A stretch of DNA of 64,000 nucleotides from Polaribacter sp. BAL334 (GCF_015767435.1 NZ_JADWOV010000255.1:124001-188000), one strand, 5' to 3'; shown: positions 8,440-18,499, counted from the stretch's first letter. A program made the numbers and translations. The notes: a model not told the origin generated them from the sequence alone.

Positions 8440-9822
8440 TTATAAATTGATAGAAACAGATGCTGTAAAAATGCGATTATCTAAGGTTAAATTTGCTGGA
8501 TTTACATTGAATCCTGAATAGAAATTATAGGCAGCAGTTCTATTATTAGTTCTGTAGGCAAAATCCAATTTAAAACTTCCGAAGTTATATCCTGCTCCAA
8601 AAGAGTATTCGTTCAAATCATCTGAATTGATTGCAAAAGCATCTGGACTTTGCTCAAAACGATAACCACCTCTAACACTAAATTTATCAAAACGCCATTC
8701 AGTTCCTATTGAAAAGTTGTGCGTATTTACAAAATCATTCTGAAATGCTTGATTTTCTTGTATAAAATTAGCGCCAGAAAGTTTGGTTCTCGTGTAATTC
8801 ATGTTTGAATAATCAACACTTATTAAACCCATTTTTCCAAAAATAAATGCAGTACTTGCTGTTAATCTGCTTGGTGTTCTTAGCCTATAAATAAGCGATT
8901 GCGTTGGGAAAAATCCGTCAGCAGTATTTGAATACACTACATTATCATTGCTCACTGCAATTTCTGCATCTCCAAAAAATCCATCGTTATTTATGATATT
9001 GCTATCTTCTAAAATTTCTGAAAACCAAGTAGGCGTTTGATAGGACAATCCTAATCGAAAACTATTGTTTACCTTGTAAATAAATCCAGCATTCAAAGAA
9101 AATCCGGTTCCTGTGGTAAAGTTTTCTTGATATAAATTGGCATCCAATTCATTACCATTTACATCACTATTGAATTCAGTTAAATTTGAACGCTGAGTGA
9201 AATTCAAATCATAAAAATTTAATGACATCCCAATATGTAATTTTTCTTGATAAACAGATGAAAATCCAACATTGAATTCACTCAAATCACCACTGTAAGC
9301 GTTGTTAAAAATCTGTTCATCAGCTATGTCATACACAAATGGATTTGCATTAGTATCTAGAGGAAAATCAATAAAAGTAGCAATACCACTATTTCCCTGA
9401 GCAATGAATCCATCAGTAAAATCTTTGGTGATTCTGTAATTAAATCCCATTGCAAATTTGCTCCAATCACTTCTGTAAGCACTATCAAAAACCAGTACAC
9501 CACCAGCTTGAGAAAGATTTATAAATTGGTCTTGAGTAGTAAGTCTGTTTCCATAATAATCAGCCATGATGTCTGAACTTCTAGAATTAAAACTTCCAGA
9601 AAAAACACTGTTATTGAACACAGATAAACCTGCAGGATTGATATTAATACTAGATATATCTCCTCCTAATGCGCCAAAAGCCCCACCCATTGCTGTAAAA
9701 CGCGCAGTTCCATTGTTATCATTTTGAGAAAAAAGAATACCCAAATCTTGATATCCTAACGATTGGCTATTTGTTGCGAACACTGTTGCAAAAAAAATAG
9801 CAGATGCAATGATTTTTTTCAT
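8440..9822 (-). CDS. OmpP1/FadL/TodX-type outer-membrane transport protein
   Basis: Outer-membrane barrel of the FadL family, which passes long-chain fatty acids or other hydrophobic compounds. After a signal peptide (about 1-20, ending at SQSLGYQD) come the typical N-terminal plug features GTARFTAMGGAFGALGGDISSININPAGLSVF, where the NPAG motif is the family hallmark. Barrel strands follow, ending in ASVSINL. Its 460 residues are a normal length. The upstream gene for a Trp/Asn-rich lipoprotein is on the same strand 32 bases away, so the two are probably co-transcribed. Substrate cannot be deduced. Confidence 0.85.
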   Translation of the reverse strand: MKKIIASAIFFATVFATNSQSLGYQDLGILFSQNDNNGTARFTAMGGAFGALGGDISSININPAGLSVFNNSVFSGSFNSRSSDIMADYYGNRLTTQDQFINLSQAGGVLVFDSAYRSDWSKFAMGFNYRITKDFTDGFIAQGNSGIATFIDFPLDTNANPFVYDIADEQIFNNAYSGDLSEFNVGFSSVYQEKLHIGMSLNFYDLNFTQRSNLTEFNSDVNGNELDANLYQENFTTGTGFSLNAGFIYKVNNSFRLGLSYQTPTWFSEILEDSNIINNDGFFGDAEIAVSNDNVVYSNTADGFFPTQSLIYRLRTPSRLTASTAFIFGKMGLISVDYSNMNYTRTKLSGANFIQENQAFQNDFVNTHNFSIGTEWRFDKFSVRGGYRFEQSPDAFAINSDDLNEYSFGAGYNFGSFKLDFAYRTNNRTAAYNFYSGFNVNPANLTLDNRIFTASVSINL

Positions 9823-9854
9823 TTTAAAAACCTTTTATACGTAAAAGTGATGAT

Positions 9855-10799
9855 TTAATTCCCTCCTCTTCTTCCTCTTCCAGAAGTTGAGCCTCTGCCA
9901 GAGTTTGATGTGTTTCCACTACTTCTTGTAGTAGTTGTTGATCTTCTAGTTGATGAATTGGTGTTGTTATTGTTGTCAGAATTATTTCTTGAAGAATAAT
10001 TTGAGTTACGGTCATTAGATTCGTTTCCTCTGATAGTCGAACTTCTTCTAACAGGAGTGCCAATAGAGCTTCTTCTTGAATTATTTGAATTTTGATTGTA
10101 ATCAAAATAATTTCTTCTGTTTGTAGTAGAATTATTTCTTACAAAACCATTTGTATCTCTTCTTCCATAGGAATTATTTGTATTTCTTCTTCCATAGGTA
10201 TTGTTTCTGTATAAACCGTTATTGTTCCAGCGATTGCTGTAAAAATAGGGATTATAGAAACCGCCATTCCAACCCCAATTATTAGCATAAGGATGCCAAT
10301 ATGGATTTCCAATCCATCCCCAATTATTCCATCTATTCCAACCCCATCCTACATTCCAGTTATTCCATCCCCAATTGTTCCATCCCCAGTCATTCCAACC
10401 CCACATTCCAAAACCATTTCCATACCAAAAAGGGTCGTTCATCAAGTTTACATTGACAATAACATTGTCATTTTGATAACCCCAAGGTTCATTTTGATTA
10501 TAATTGCCATTATTGTCAGAATAATTAGGATTTGAGCTGTAAGAATCTACATCTGTAAATATTTCATATTCAGATATTCTCTCTAGACTATCTAATTTTT
10601 TTGTGAAGTAATTCTCTTCAAAATTATTGTTTGTTCTTTCAACAACTACAATTTGTCGTTTTTCTCTTTTTTCAGGAGAGCTGTAAATACCATCTTCATA
10701 GTATGCAGTTTGGTAAGTTCCGCATGAAACTAAGACCAAATTAGCGGTTGCAAAAATTATTAATGATTGAATGCTGAATAGTTTATTTTGTAGTTTCAT
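9855..10799 (-). CDS. Trp/Asn/Gly-rich low-complexity lipoprotein
   Basis: A 314-residue protein with a lipoprotein signal; the lipobox is LVLVSCGTY with Cys at about 26. Residues 27-110 are acidic and charged. Residues about 110-195 are a remarkable WGWN/NNWGW repeat tract. The last 120 residues are rich in Asn, Arg, Ser and Thr and end in GRGSTSGRGRRGGN. No catalytic motif is visible. Such composition suggests a surface-exposed, disordered or matrix-like protein. The short spacing to the FadL-like porin gene downstream suggests one transcript. I do not know a function; the porin neighbour is its only context. Confidence 0.75.
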   Translation of the reverse strand: MKLQNKLFSIQSLIIFATANLVLVSCGTYQTAYYEDGIYSSPEKREKRQIVVVERTNNNFEENYFTKKLDSLERISEYEIFTDVDSYSSNPNYSDNNGNYNQNEPWGYQNDNVIVNVNLMNDPFWYGNGFGMWGWNDWGWNNWGWNNWNVGWGWNRWNNWGWIGNPYWHPYANNWGWNGGFYNPYFYSNRWNNNGLYRNNTYGRRNTNNSYGRRDTNGFVRNNSTTNRRNYFDYNQNSNNSRRSSIGTPVRRSSTIRGNESNDRNSNYSSRNNSDNNNNTNSSTRRSTTTTRSSGNTSNSGRGSTSGRGRRGGN

Positions 10800-10948
10800 G
10801 ATAAAATGTTTTTATAAAAATACTGAATTAATTATAAAATTTGTGTTAAAAAGACTAATTTATAGTAGTTTTGTAACCGTCTTAAAAAGTTTTTAACACG
10901 AAATTTATATCAATAAAAATAACAATATTTGTGCCAAAGTAAAGAAAT

Positions 10949-12427
10949 ATGAGCAAGAGTTTAACAAAAAGAGAAGAAGATTACTCAAAATGGTATAATG
11001 AGTTGGTTGTAAAAGCGGATTTAGCAGAAAATTCGGCTGTGAGAGGGTGTATGGTCATCAAACCTTATGGATATGCCATTTGGGAAAAAATGCAAGCAGA
11101 ATTGGATAGAATGTTCAAAGAAACAGGACATCAAAATGCGTATTTTCCATTATTTGTTCCCAAAAGTTTGTTTGAAGCAGAAGAAAAAAATGCAGAAGGT
11201 TTTGCAAAAGAATGTGCCGTAGTTACCCATTATCGATTGCAAAATGACCCCGATAATCCTGGGAAATTAAGAGTGGATCCTGAAGCGAAACTGGAAGAAG
11301 AATTGGTGGTTAGACCAACATCCGAAGCAATTATTTGGAGCACATACAAAGGTTGGATTCAGTCTTACCGAGATTTGCCTTTGTTGATAAATCAATGGGC
11401 AAATGTGGTTCGTTGGGAAATGCGAACACGCTTATTTTTAAGAACTTCGGAGTTTTTATGGCAAGAAGGTCACACAGCTCATGCTAGCAAAAGTGAAGCA
11501 ATTGCGGAAGCACAACAAATGCAACAAGTGTATGCAACATTTGCGGAAGAATTTATGGCAATGCCAGTCATCAAAGGAGTAAAATCTGATAGTGAACGTT
11601 TTGCAGGAGCAGAAGATACCTATACTATTGAAGCATTAATGCAAGATGGAAAAGCATTACAAGCAGGAACAAGTCATTTTCTAGGACAAAATTTTGCAGA
11701 GGCATTTGATGTGAAATTCACAAACAAAGAAGGAAAACAAGAATATGTTTGGGCAACTTCTTGGGGAGTTTCTACACGTTTGATAGGTGGATTGATCATG
11801 ACACATTCAGATGATTTTGGGTTGGTTTTACCTCCAAAGTTAGCTCCAATTCAAGTGGTTATTGTACCTATATATAAAGGAGAAGAAGAATTGGCATTAT
11901 TGTCAGCTAAAATTGGTGGAATCGTAAAAGATTTTAAATCAAAAGGCATTTCTGTAAAATATGATGATAGAGATACATTAAGGCCTGGTGCAAAATTTGC
12001 AGAATATGAATTGAAAGGAGTTCCTTTAAGAATTGCCATGGGTAAAAGGGATTTGGATAATAATACGGTTGAGGTTGCTAGAAGAGATATGTTGCATAAA
12101 GAAAGTATTTCTCAAGACACATTGATTGATTTTGTGGCTAATTTGTTAGAGGAGATTCAAGATAATTTATTCAAAAGAGCTTTAGAATACAGAAACAGTC
12201 ATATAACAAATGTAAATTCATTCGATGAATTCAAAGATGTGATTGAAAATAAAGGTGGATTTGTTGCTGCACATTGGGATGGAACTGAAGAAACTGAAGA
12301 AAAAATAAAAGAATTGACAAAAGCAACCATCAGATGTATTCCAAATGATGTAAAAGAAGAGGCTGGAAACTGCGTGTTTACTGGAAAATCATCCTCAAAA
12401 AGAGTGCTTTTTGCGAAAGCATATTAA
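10949..12427 (+). CDS. proS: proline--tRNA ligase (eukaryote/archaeal-like type)
   Basis: Class II aminoacyl-tRNA synthetase charging tRNA-Pro. At 492 residues it is the short form without the bacterial editing insertion. It has motif 2 (the [23 protein letters not shown] region) and motif 3 ([28 protein letters not shown]), followed by an anticodon-binding domain (QVVIVPIYK onward) and the C-terminal zinc-domain-like extension ending in KRVLFAKAY. This type is the normal enzyme of many Bacteroidota. It is a single plus-strand gene opposite the lipoprotein gene. TAGTTTTG at 10866-10873 is a possible -7 element. Confidence 0.95.
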   Translation: MSKSLTKREEDYSKWYNELVVKADLAENSAVRGCMVIKPYGYAIWEKMQAELDRMFKETGHQNAYFPLFVPKSLFEAEEKNAEGFAKECAVVTHYRLQNDPDNPGKLRVDPEAKLEEELVVRPTSEAIIWSTYKGWIQSYRDLPLLINQWANVVRWEMRTRLFLRTSEFLWQEGHTAHASKSEAIAEAQQMQQVYATFAEEFMAMPVIKGVKSDSERFAGAEDTYTIEALMQDGKALQAGTSHFLGQNFAEAFDVKFTNKEGKQEYVWATSWGVSTRLIGGLIMTHSDDFGLVLPPKLAPIQVVIVPIYKGEEELALLSAKIGGIVKDFKSKGISVKYDDRDTLRPGAKFAEYELKGVPLRIAMGKRDLDNNTVEVARRDMLHKESISQDTLIDFVANLLEEIQDNLFKRALEYRNSHITNVNSFDEFKDVIENKGGFVAAHWDGTEETEEKIKELTKATIRCIPNDVKEEAGNCVFTGKSSSKRVLFAKAY

Positions 12428-12452
12428 ATTTTTAAAATTTTTTAAAAAAAAA

Positions 12453-12482
12453 TTGTAGGATTTTAAAAACGTTGTATATTTG
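12453..12482 (+). promoter_or_regulatory. Bacteroidota-type promoter for tRNA-Glu
   Basis: TTG (12453-12455) and TATATTTG (12475-12482) are separated by 19 bases. This matches the -33 TTG / -7 TAnnTTTG promoter of Bacteroidota. Transcription would start near 12488, just ahead of tRNA-Glu, and could continue into rpsT 34 bases beyond the tRNA. Confidence 0.7.
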
Positions 12483-12514
12483 CATCCGCAATTAAGGATA
12501 TACATAATTGTGAT

Positions 12515-12586
12515 GGTCCGTTCGTCTAGGGGTTAGGACGCCAGGTTTTCATCCTGGTAACACGGGTTCGATTCCCGTACGGACTA
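12515..12586 (+). tRNA. tRNA-Glu (anticodon TTC)
   Basis: A complete cloverleaf can be drawn. The acceptor strand GGTCCGT pairs with ACGGACT (one G-T pair). The anticodon stem CCAGG/CCTGG carries the loop TTTTCAT, whose anticodon is TTC, and the T arm is CGGGTTCGATTCCCG. No CCA is encoded after the discriminator A. It has its own promoter and is followed by rpsT. Confidence 0.95.
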
Positions 12587-12620
12587 CAAAGTTTTAAATA
12601 AAAACGAAGAAAATAATATT

Positions 12621-12872
12621 ATGGCAAATCATAAGTCAGCATTAAAAAGAATCAGAAGTAACGAAGCTAAAAAGTTACGTAATAAATACCAACACAAAAC
12701 AGCTAGAAATGCTGTGAGAGATTTGCGTGTATTAGAAGATAAAGCTGAAGCTGAAGGAAAATTAGTAAACGTTATTTCTATGTTGGATAAATTGGCTAAA
12801 AAGAATATTATCCACAAAAATAAAGCTGCAAACTTAAAATCTAAATTAACAAAGCACGTTGCTGCATTGTAA
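12621..12872 (+). CDS. rpsT: 30S ribosomal protein S20
   Basis: An 83-residue, strongly basic protein starting MANHKSALKRIRSNEAKKLRN, the classic S20 N terminus, with the later KGLIHKNKAANLKSKL-like block (here NIIHKNKAANLKSKL). S20 binds 16S rRNA early in 30S assembly. It lies 34 bases after tRNA-Glu and probably shares its transcript. It is closed by a clear hairpin terminator. Confidence 0.96.
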   Translation: MANHKSALKRIRSNEAKKLRNKYQHKTARNAVRDLRVLEDKAEAEGKLVNVISMLDKLAKKNIIHKNKAANLKSKLTKHVAAL

Positions 12873-12895
12873 GATTTTACAGATTTAAAAAATAT

Positions 12896-12924
12896 AAAAG
12901 CTCTGAATTTTCAGAGCTTTTTTT
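12896..12924 (+). terminator. rpsT terminator, symmetrical
   Basis: AAAAGCTCTGA and TCAGAGCTTTT pair perfectly around ATTT and are followed by a T-run. It is 24 bases past the rpsT stop. It could also serve the convergent rodA transcript. Confidence 0.85.
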
Positions 12925-12980
12925 ATTGTACTTATTTCAGGTAAAATTGGTTCATTTATTGTTTCAAAAAAAACTGTACT

Positions 12981-14261
12981 TTACCAATCATACGTTTTAT
13001 GAGCATCCAATCTTATAAAAATAAAAAGTAATATCGTAAAACCCCATAAAGAAGAACCTCCATAACTAAAAAAAGGTAGAGGAATTCCCACGGTTGGTAA
13101 CAAGCCAATTACCATTCCAATATTGACAGTAACATGGAAAAATAAAATAGATGCAACACCATAACCATAAATTCTACCAAATTTATTAGCATGTGTTTCT
13201 GATAAATATACAATTCTTGCAATCATCAACATAAATAGAATTATAACCAAAGAACTCCCTAAAAATCCCCATTCTTCACCTACAGTGCTGAAAATATAAT
13301 CTGTGTGTTGTTCTGGAACAAAATCGCCTTTGGTAATATCTCCATTCAAAAATCCTTTGCCAGTTAAACCTCCAGAGCTAACTGTCAATTCGGATTGATA
13401 GGAATTATAACCAATGTCTTTATTGTCAATTTTTAATCCTAACAGAACTTCAAAACGATCTCTATGGTGTTGTTTAAAAACGTTTTCATACACAAAACCA
13501 GTCCCGAAGATAAATAAACCCAAACCTAAATACGTTATTAAAATTTTATGCCAATTAAATCGAAGTAAACGTTTTCCTCCCCTGTATATTAGGTATATTA
13601 CAATAACTGTGATTATTGAAAATAACCAAATAAACATGGTGTTAGTTCCCCAAAAAATTGTCAGTATAAATATTGATATTGACGCTGTTCCAAAAATGAT
13701 ATAATTCAGAGTTAAGCCTTCTCGGTTCAACACTAAAAAAAAGGCCAAATAGATCAATGCAGAACCTGGATCTGGCTGTAAAACGATTAAAATGGCTGGT
13801 AAAAAAATAACCGTAAAAGCTTTGATTTGATTTTTTACTAGCGAAAGATTGTATTGACGGTCACTTAATAATTTCGCAAGGGCAAGTGCAGTAAAGGCTT
13901 TTGCAAACTCTGCAGGTTGTAAACTCATAGACCCAAAATTGAACCAAGCTTTGGCACCATTAATTTCTTTTCCAAGAGGGAAAATTAAGATCAATGAGAA
14001 AATGACTATGAGGTAAAATATACTTGCAAATCGCTCATAAAACTTAGCGTTAAAAAATAAAACAAAAATTATTATTGGAACGCATAACAAAATCCAGAGT
14101 AGCTGTTTGCCGTATTTTGTATTGAAATCTAAGATGTTTATTTGTTCATCAGATATTGATGCTGCAAGAATATTGAACCAACCAAAGCCAACTAAAATCA
14201 GGTAGAAAAAAACAAGAGTCCAATCAATACCCGCAAAAATATTATTCTTTTCTTGACGCAA
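12981..14261 (-). CDS. rodA: rod-shape-determining protein RodA (SEDS glycosyltransferase)
   Basis: Polytopic SEDS-family peptidoglycan polymerase that works with PBP2 in lateral wall growth. The 426 residues include about ten hydrophobic segments. They also contain the SEDS landmarks GSMSLQPAEFAKAFTALALAK, LQPDPGSALIYLAFF, the long extracellular loop with QSELTVSSGGLTGKGF and EQHTDYIFSTVGEEWGFLG, and LPTVGIPLPFFSYGGSS near the C terminus. Its start overlaps the end of the PBP2 gene by 20 bases, implying translational coupling. It is last in the mre-mrd operon. Confidence 0.95.
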   Translation of the reverse strand: MRQEKNNIFAGIDWTLVFFYLILVGFGWFNILAASISDEQINILDFNTKYGKQLLWILLCVPIIIFVLFFNAKFYERFASIFYLIVIFSLILIFPLGKEINGAKAWFNFGSMSLQPAEFAKAFTALALAKLLSDRQYNLSLVKNQIKAFTVIFLPAILIVLQPDPGSALIYLAFFLVLNREGLTLNYIIFGTASISIFILTIFWGTNTMFIWLFSIITVIVIYLIYRGGKRLLRFNWHKILITYLGLGLFIFGTGFVYENVFKQHHRDRFEVLLGLKIDNKDIGYNSYQSELTVSSGGLTGKGFLNGDITKGDFVPEQHTDYIFSTVGEEWGFLGSSLVIILFMLMIARIVYLSETHANKFGRIYGYGVASILFFHVTVNIGMVIGLLPTVGIPLPFFSYGGSSLWGFTILLFIFIRLDAHKTYDW

Positions 14262-16131
14262 CTTCCCTGTATTTTGGTTTGTAATAATTGTAAATATCTT
14301 GCAAACTTAAGTTCAACATGTTTGTTTCTCTGAGTTTATTTTCTTCTGAAATATATCCATTTAAATATTTTTCAATCATCAAACTGGTAATTGGTGCTGC
14401 AATGGTTGAGCCATAACCTCCATTTTCAACAAAAACGGCTAAGGCGATTTTCGGATTTTCTTTGGGCGCAAAAGCTACCAAAATAGAATGATCAGGCAAT
14501 TGCTGTTTATAGCCATTGATTCTGATAAAATTTTCTGAAGTTCCTGTTTTTCCACAAATTTCAATTCCCTTTACTTGACTCCATCTTCCTGTACCTGTTT
14601 TAAAAACTTCGTGCATTGCTTCGATTACTGGTTCAAAATATTCACTTCTGATGGTTGTTTGTTTTTTTATGGTATAATTCGGATTATTTATAGGTTTTCG
14701 TGCTATTTTTTTAACGATATGAGGTGTATAAAAATAGCCTTTGTTGGCAATTGCAGCTGTAAAATTTGCCAATTGAATGGGAGTCGTTAAAATTTCTCCT
14801 TGTCCAATAGCATTTGAAATTGTTGTTGAAGCGCTCCATCTATATTTGTAACGACTGTCATAATATGCGCCATCAGGAATCAATCCAGGAGAACCAGATG
14901 GTAAATCATACCCAAGATAACTTCCTAATCCAAAGCTAGTTACATGTTTATTCCAAATATCTAGAGATTCACTTGCTTTTCTTTTTTTCTCAATAATTTT
15001 TCTGTAGGTATTTGAAAAATAACTGTTGCAAGATTTTGCAATAGCTGTTTTTAACGCAATTGGTGAATCATAAATTCCACAGTGACAACGCATAAAATCG
15101 GTTGCTTTTCCTCCATATCTATATCCCCCATAACATCTAAAACTTGTTTCGGTGTTGATGGCATTTTCTTGCAAACCAACCAAAGCATTCATCATTTTAA
15201 AAGGTGACCCTGGAGGATATGCAGCTAATAAAGCTCTGTCATAAGTGGGCTTTTCAGGATTTTTTGGATCCATTAATATTAATGAATTTTTAGAACGATC
15301 TCGTCCAACCAACATATTTGGATCGTAAGAAGGAGAAGTAACCAATGCTAAAATCTCTCCAGTTGATGGTTCAATTGCCACAATTCCTCCTCTTTTTCCA
15401 TTCATCAATTGTTGCGCATACATTTGCAATTCAATATCAATAGTTAAAGTCAAATCTTTACCACTTTCAGGCAACGTATCCATTTGCCCATTTTTATAAG
15501 AACCAGTAACTTTATTGAATCGATTTCTGTTGTAATATTTTTTGCCTTTTCGTCCTCTTAAAATTTCTTCATATTCTCTTTCAACACCTTCTTTTCCTTC
15601 CAATTCTCCTTGTTCATAATCATTATTAGTCCGCGCTTTTTCTTCATTTACTTCGCCAATATATCCCAAAACATTGGCTGCAGCATTCATTGGATAATCT
15701 CTAATAACTCTTTTTTGAATGTAAAAACCATTGAATTTATGCAGTTTTTCTTGAAGAAAAGCAAAATCATCCTTGGCTAATTGTTTTAAAAAAACGGAAG
15801 GCAAATAGGTTGCGTAGTTTTCTGCTTTTTTAAATCGAGTGATAAAATCTTCTTTTTCTATTTTTAGCAATTTGCACAATTCAAGTGTGTCAATATTTTT
15901 TACTTGATTGGGTTGTACCATTACATCATATGAAAGTTGATTTGCTACCAAAAGGCGCCCATTTCTATCATAAACATAACCACGCTCAGGATAATCATAG
16001 TCAATTTTTACTGCTGCATTATGCACAGGGTCAAATTCAACCCCTTTTACAATTTGCAATTGAAAAAGTCTTCCAATAAAAAATATTCCAACAATGGAAA
16101 TCAAAAAATAAAGTAAAAAGCTTTTTTGCAT
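14242..16131 (-). CDS. mrdA: penicillin-binding protein 2 (transpeptidase)
   Basis: Class B monofunctional transpeptidase that cross-links peptidoglycan with RodA. An N-terminal membrane anchor (about 1-25) is followed by a PBP dimerisation domain. The transpeptidase domain has all three active-site motifs: SPFK (within YPPGSPFKMM, nucleophile Ser), SCN (AKSCNSYF) and KTG (CGKTGTSEN). Its 629 residues are normal. The start codon overlaps the mreD stop by one base (TAATG), and its end overlaps rodA. Confidence 0.95.
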   Translation of the reverse strand: MQKSFLLYFLISIVGIFFIGRLFQLQIVKGVEFDPVHNAAVKIDYDYPERGYVYDRNGRLLVANQLSYDVMVQPNQVKNIDTLELCKLLKIEKEDFITRFKKAENYATYLPSVFLKQLAKDDFAFLQEKLHKFNGFYIQKRVIRDYPMNAAANVLGYIGEVNEEKARTNNDYEQGELEGKEGVEREYEEILRGRKGKKYYNRNRFNKVTGSYKNGQMDTLPESGKDLTLTIDIELQMYAQQLMNGKRGGIVAIEPSTGEILALVTSPSYDPNMLVGRDRSKNSLILMDPKNPEKPTYDRALLAAYPPGSPFKMMNALVGLQENAINTETSFRCYGGYRYGGKATDFMRCHCGIYDSPIALKTAIAKSCNSYFSNTYRKIIEKKRKASESLDIWNKHVTSFGLGSYLGYDLPSGSPGLIPDGAYYDSRYKYRWSASTTISNAIGQGEILTTPIQLANFTAAIANKGYFYTPHIVKKIARKPINNPNYTIKKQTTIRSEYFEPVIEAMHEVFKTGTGRWSQVKGIEICGKTGTSENFIRINGYKQQLPDHSILVAFAPKENPKIALAVFVENGGYGSTIAAPITSLMIEKYLNGYISEENKLRETNMLNLSLQDIYNYYKPKYREVASRKE

Positions 16132-16634
16132 TATTCGTTTTTGGTAAAAATGGCTGAGCCAATAAAATATAAAACCAATGTAAAAATACTCGAAAAAAAT
16201 GTATTACTCAGTACATTAGTAAAATTATGAAAGCTAAAGTTAGCCAATGAAAAAAATATAAAATGGTGAATGACTGTTAATGTTACTACATAATTAAAAA
16301 TTTTACCAAAAGATTCTGTTTTCAAACTGAAAAACGGGTAGTCTATTTCTAATTTATTGAAATAAATTTTCACAAAAAAAAGTCGGATGTAAGCTATAAT
16401 TGTGATGGAAAATGCATGAATTCCCCCAGTATCAGAAAAAAAATCAACAGATAAACCTAATAAAAATGAGTAAAATAATAACGGAATCTTATTTTCTTTT
16501 AATGGATATAAAAAAACAAAAACAATATACAGATAAGGATTTATGGAGTTAAAAAGTAAAATATTATTGAACATAAATACTTGAAGAAATAACAGCAAAA
16601 AGAACAACAAGATTTCTCTAAATGGATTATTCAT
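16131..16634 (-). CDS. mreD: rod-shape-determining protein MreD
   Basis: A 167-residue membrane protein with about five hydrophobic helices and no strong motif. It is assigned mainly from size, hydropathy and its place between mreC (8-base overlap) and mrdA (1-base overlap). MreD is part of the elongasome linking cytoplasmic MreB to the periplasmic synthases. The SDTGGIHAFSITIIAYIR segment fits the family, which is poorly conserved in Bacteroidota. Confidence 0.88.
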   Translation of the reverse strand: MNNPFREILLFFLLLFLQVFMFNNILLFNSINPYLYIVFVFLYPLKENKIPLLFYSFLLGLSVDFFSDTGGIHAFSITIIAYIRLFFVKIYFNKLEIDYPFFSLKTESFGKIFNYVVTLTVIHHFIFFSLANFSFHNFTNVLSNTFFSSIFTLVLYFIGSAIFTKNE

Positions 16635-17454
16635 TTTCTAAGTTTTCAATTGTTTTTATTTCAAGTTTATCAAAATTTTTAATTACATAAACAGTTCCCA
16701 GACTGCTCATATCATTGAAAAGCTTTATGATGACTCTGTTTTCGGCAGAATTTCCTCTATTAATTTTTAATACTGTTCCAACCAAAATTCCTTCAGGAAA
16801 AATAGTAGATTTTCCTCCAGTTTCTATTGTATCACCTATTTTTAAAGGTGCTTGTCTAGGAATATCAATCAATTGAACTGTTTTGTAATCGTCACCATTC
16901 CAATCTAGTGTTCCAAAGTAATTGCTGTTTCTAAGTCGTGCGTTGATTTTGCTATTTTTGTTTAAAATGGACTGTACTCTAGCATATTTTGGAGAAGTAT
17001 TGTCAATAATTCCAATAATTCCCAAACTATTAATAACGGCCATTTCTTTTTCAATTCCTTGATTTTTTCCAATATCAAGTGTCAAAAAATTGAATTCTTT
17101 GTTATAATTATTGTTGATTATTTTGCCTTTTGTAAATGAAAATTTTTGAAAATACCTTACTGTATCAACGATTGTTGAATCTTTAAATTGAGTTGCAAAA
17201 ACTTTTTTCTGAAGTTCATTTCTTAAACGTGCGTTCTCAGCTGCCAATACTTCATTTTCAGTTTTCAGATTGAAATATGCTGTAATTTTTGATTTTTGCG
17301 TATAAATTCCTCCAACTATTGAATTGGTAGAATTCACGAATTTACTTTTCTGAAAATTTAGATTCGTTAAAATCAAACTAAAGGCAATAGATTCTAGCAA
17401 TAGAAAAAATAAGAAATATTTAAACCTCTGAATAAAAAAAATCAGTTGTTGCAT
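16627..17454 (-). CDS. mreC: rod-shape-determining protein MreC
   Basis: Bitopic periplasmic scaffold of the elongasome, 275 residues. One N-terminal membrane helix (about 10-30) is followed by a coiled-coil stretch (NEVLAAENARLRNELQKK) and the two beta-barrel subdomains typical of MreC (the FLTLDIGKNQGIEKEMAVIN and IGDTIETGGKSTIFPEGILVGTV stretches). It starts 16 bases after the mreB stop. The operon order mreB-mreC-mreD-mrdA-rodA is the standard one. Confidence 0.93.
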   Translation of the reverse strand: MQQLIFFIQRFKYFLFFLLLESIAFSLILTNLNFQKSKFVNSTNSIVGGIYTQKSKITAYFNLKTENEVLAAENARLRNELQKKVFATQFKDSTIVDTVRYFQKFSFTKGKIINNNYNKEFNFLTLDIGKNQGIEKEMAVINSLGIIGIIDNTSPKYARVQSILNKNSKINARLRNSNYFGTLDWNGDDYKTVQLIDIPRQAPLKIGDTIETGGKSTIFPEGILVGTVLKINRGNSAENRVIIKLFNDMSSLGTVYVIKNFDKLEIKTIENLENE

Positions 17455-17470
17455 TGATAGAATTTAAAGA

Positions 17471-18499
17471 CTAATTCATTAGTACATTCTTATATTTTAC
17501 AAGTTCTTTTAAAGCAACTCCTGTTCCACGAACTACTGCTCTCAAAGGATCTTCTGTTACATAAACTGGTAAATCTGTTTTTCTAGATAATCGCTTGTCT
17601 AAACCTCTCAACATAGAACCTCCTCCTGCAAGATAAATTCCTGTATTGTAAATATCTGCGGCTAATTCTGGTGGAGTTTTAGATAAGGTTTCCATGACAG
17701 CGTCCTCAATTCGAAGAATAGATTTGTCTAATGCTTTGGCAATTTCACGATAGGAAACTTGTACTTGTTTTGGTTTTCCACTTAATAAATCCCTTCCTTG
17801 AACCAACATTTCTTCTGGTGGATTGTCTAAATCTTCAGTAGCTGCACCAATCGTAATTTTTATTTTTTCAGCAGTAGTTTCACCCACATGTAAATTGTGT
17901 TGCGTACGCATGTAGTACATGATGTCGTTTGTAAATAAATCGCCTGCAACTTTTACAGATTGATCGCAAACAATTCCGCCCAAAGCTATGACAGCAATTT
18001 CTGTAGTTCCTCCACCTATATCAATAATCATGTTTCCTTTTGGTTCCATGATGTCAATGCCAACTCCAATTGCAGCTGCCATTGGTTCATAAATCAGATA
18101 AATTTCTTTCGCATTCATGTGTTTTGCAGAATCTCTTACAGCACGTTTTTCAACTTCTGTAATTCCAGATGGAATGCAAATGACCATACGCAAAGCTGGT
18201 GGAAATAATTTCTTTTTAATAGATGGAATTTGCTTTACAAATTCTTTAATCATCTCTTCAGATGCTTGAAAATCAGCAATAACACCGTCTTTTAAAGGAC
18301 GAATCGTTTTGATATTTTCGTGTGTTTTTCCTTGCATCAGGCTCGCTTCATGACCAATGGCAATGATTTTACCTGTAATTCTATTTCTTGCAACTATTGA
18401 TGGACTATCAATCACCACTTTTCCGTTGTGAATAATTAGCGTGTTTGCTGTGCCCAAATCAATGGCAATATCTTCCGTCATGAAATCGAAAAAACCCAT
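17471..18499 (-). CDS. mreB: rod-shape-determining protein MreB (bacterial actin)
   Basis: Actin-like ATPase forming membrane-bound filaments that steer cell-wall elongation. The 342 residues show the phosphate-1 loop DLGTANTLI near the N terminus, phosphate-2 MIIDIGGGTTEIAVIALGG and the adenosine motif YLAGGGSMLRGLDKRL. The gene opens the elongation operon. purH lies upstream on the same strand with a 76-base gap, so it may or may not be co-transcribed. Confidence 0.97.
   Translation of the reverse strand: MGFFDFMTEDIAIDLGTANTLIIHNGKVVIDSPSIVARNRITGKIIAIGHEASLMQGKTHENIKTIRPLKDGVIADFQASEEMIKEFVKQIPSIKKKLFPPALRMVICIPSGITEVEKRAVRDSAKHMNAKEIYLIYEPMAAAIGVGIDIMEPKGNMIIDIGGGTTEIAVIALGGIVCDQSVKVAGDLFTNDIMYYMRTQHNLHVGETTAEKIKITIGAATEDLDNPPEEMLVQGRDLLSGKPKQVQVSYREIAKALDKSILRIEDAVMETLSKTPPELAADIYNTGIYLAGGGSMLRGLDKRLSRKTDLPVYVTEDPLRAVVRGTGVALKELVKYKNVLMN

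Noticed and set aside
9824..10105. 93-codon minus-strand frame overlapping the lipoprotein gene
   Set aside because: It is a shifted frame of the Asn/Ser-rich 3' part of the lipoprotein gene, rich in Ile, Leu and Glu through codon shadowing, with no start signal of its own.
13414..13704. Plus-strand open frame inside rodA
   Set aside because: It is antisense to well-conserved rodA sequence and shows no protein features.
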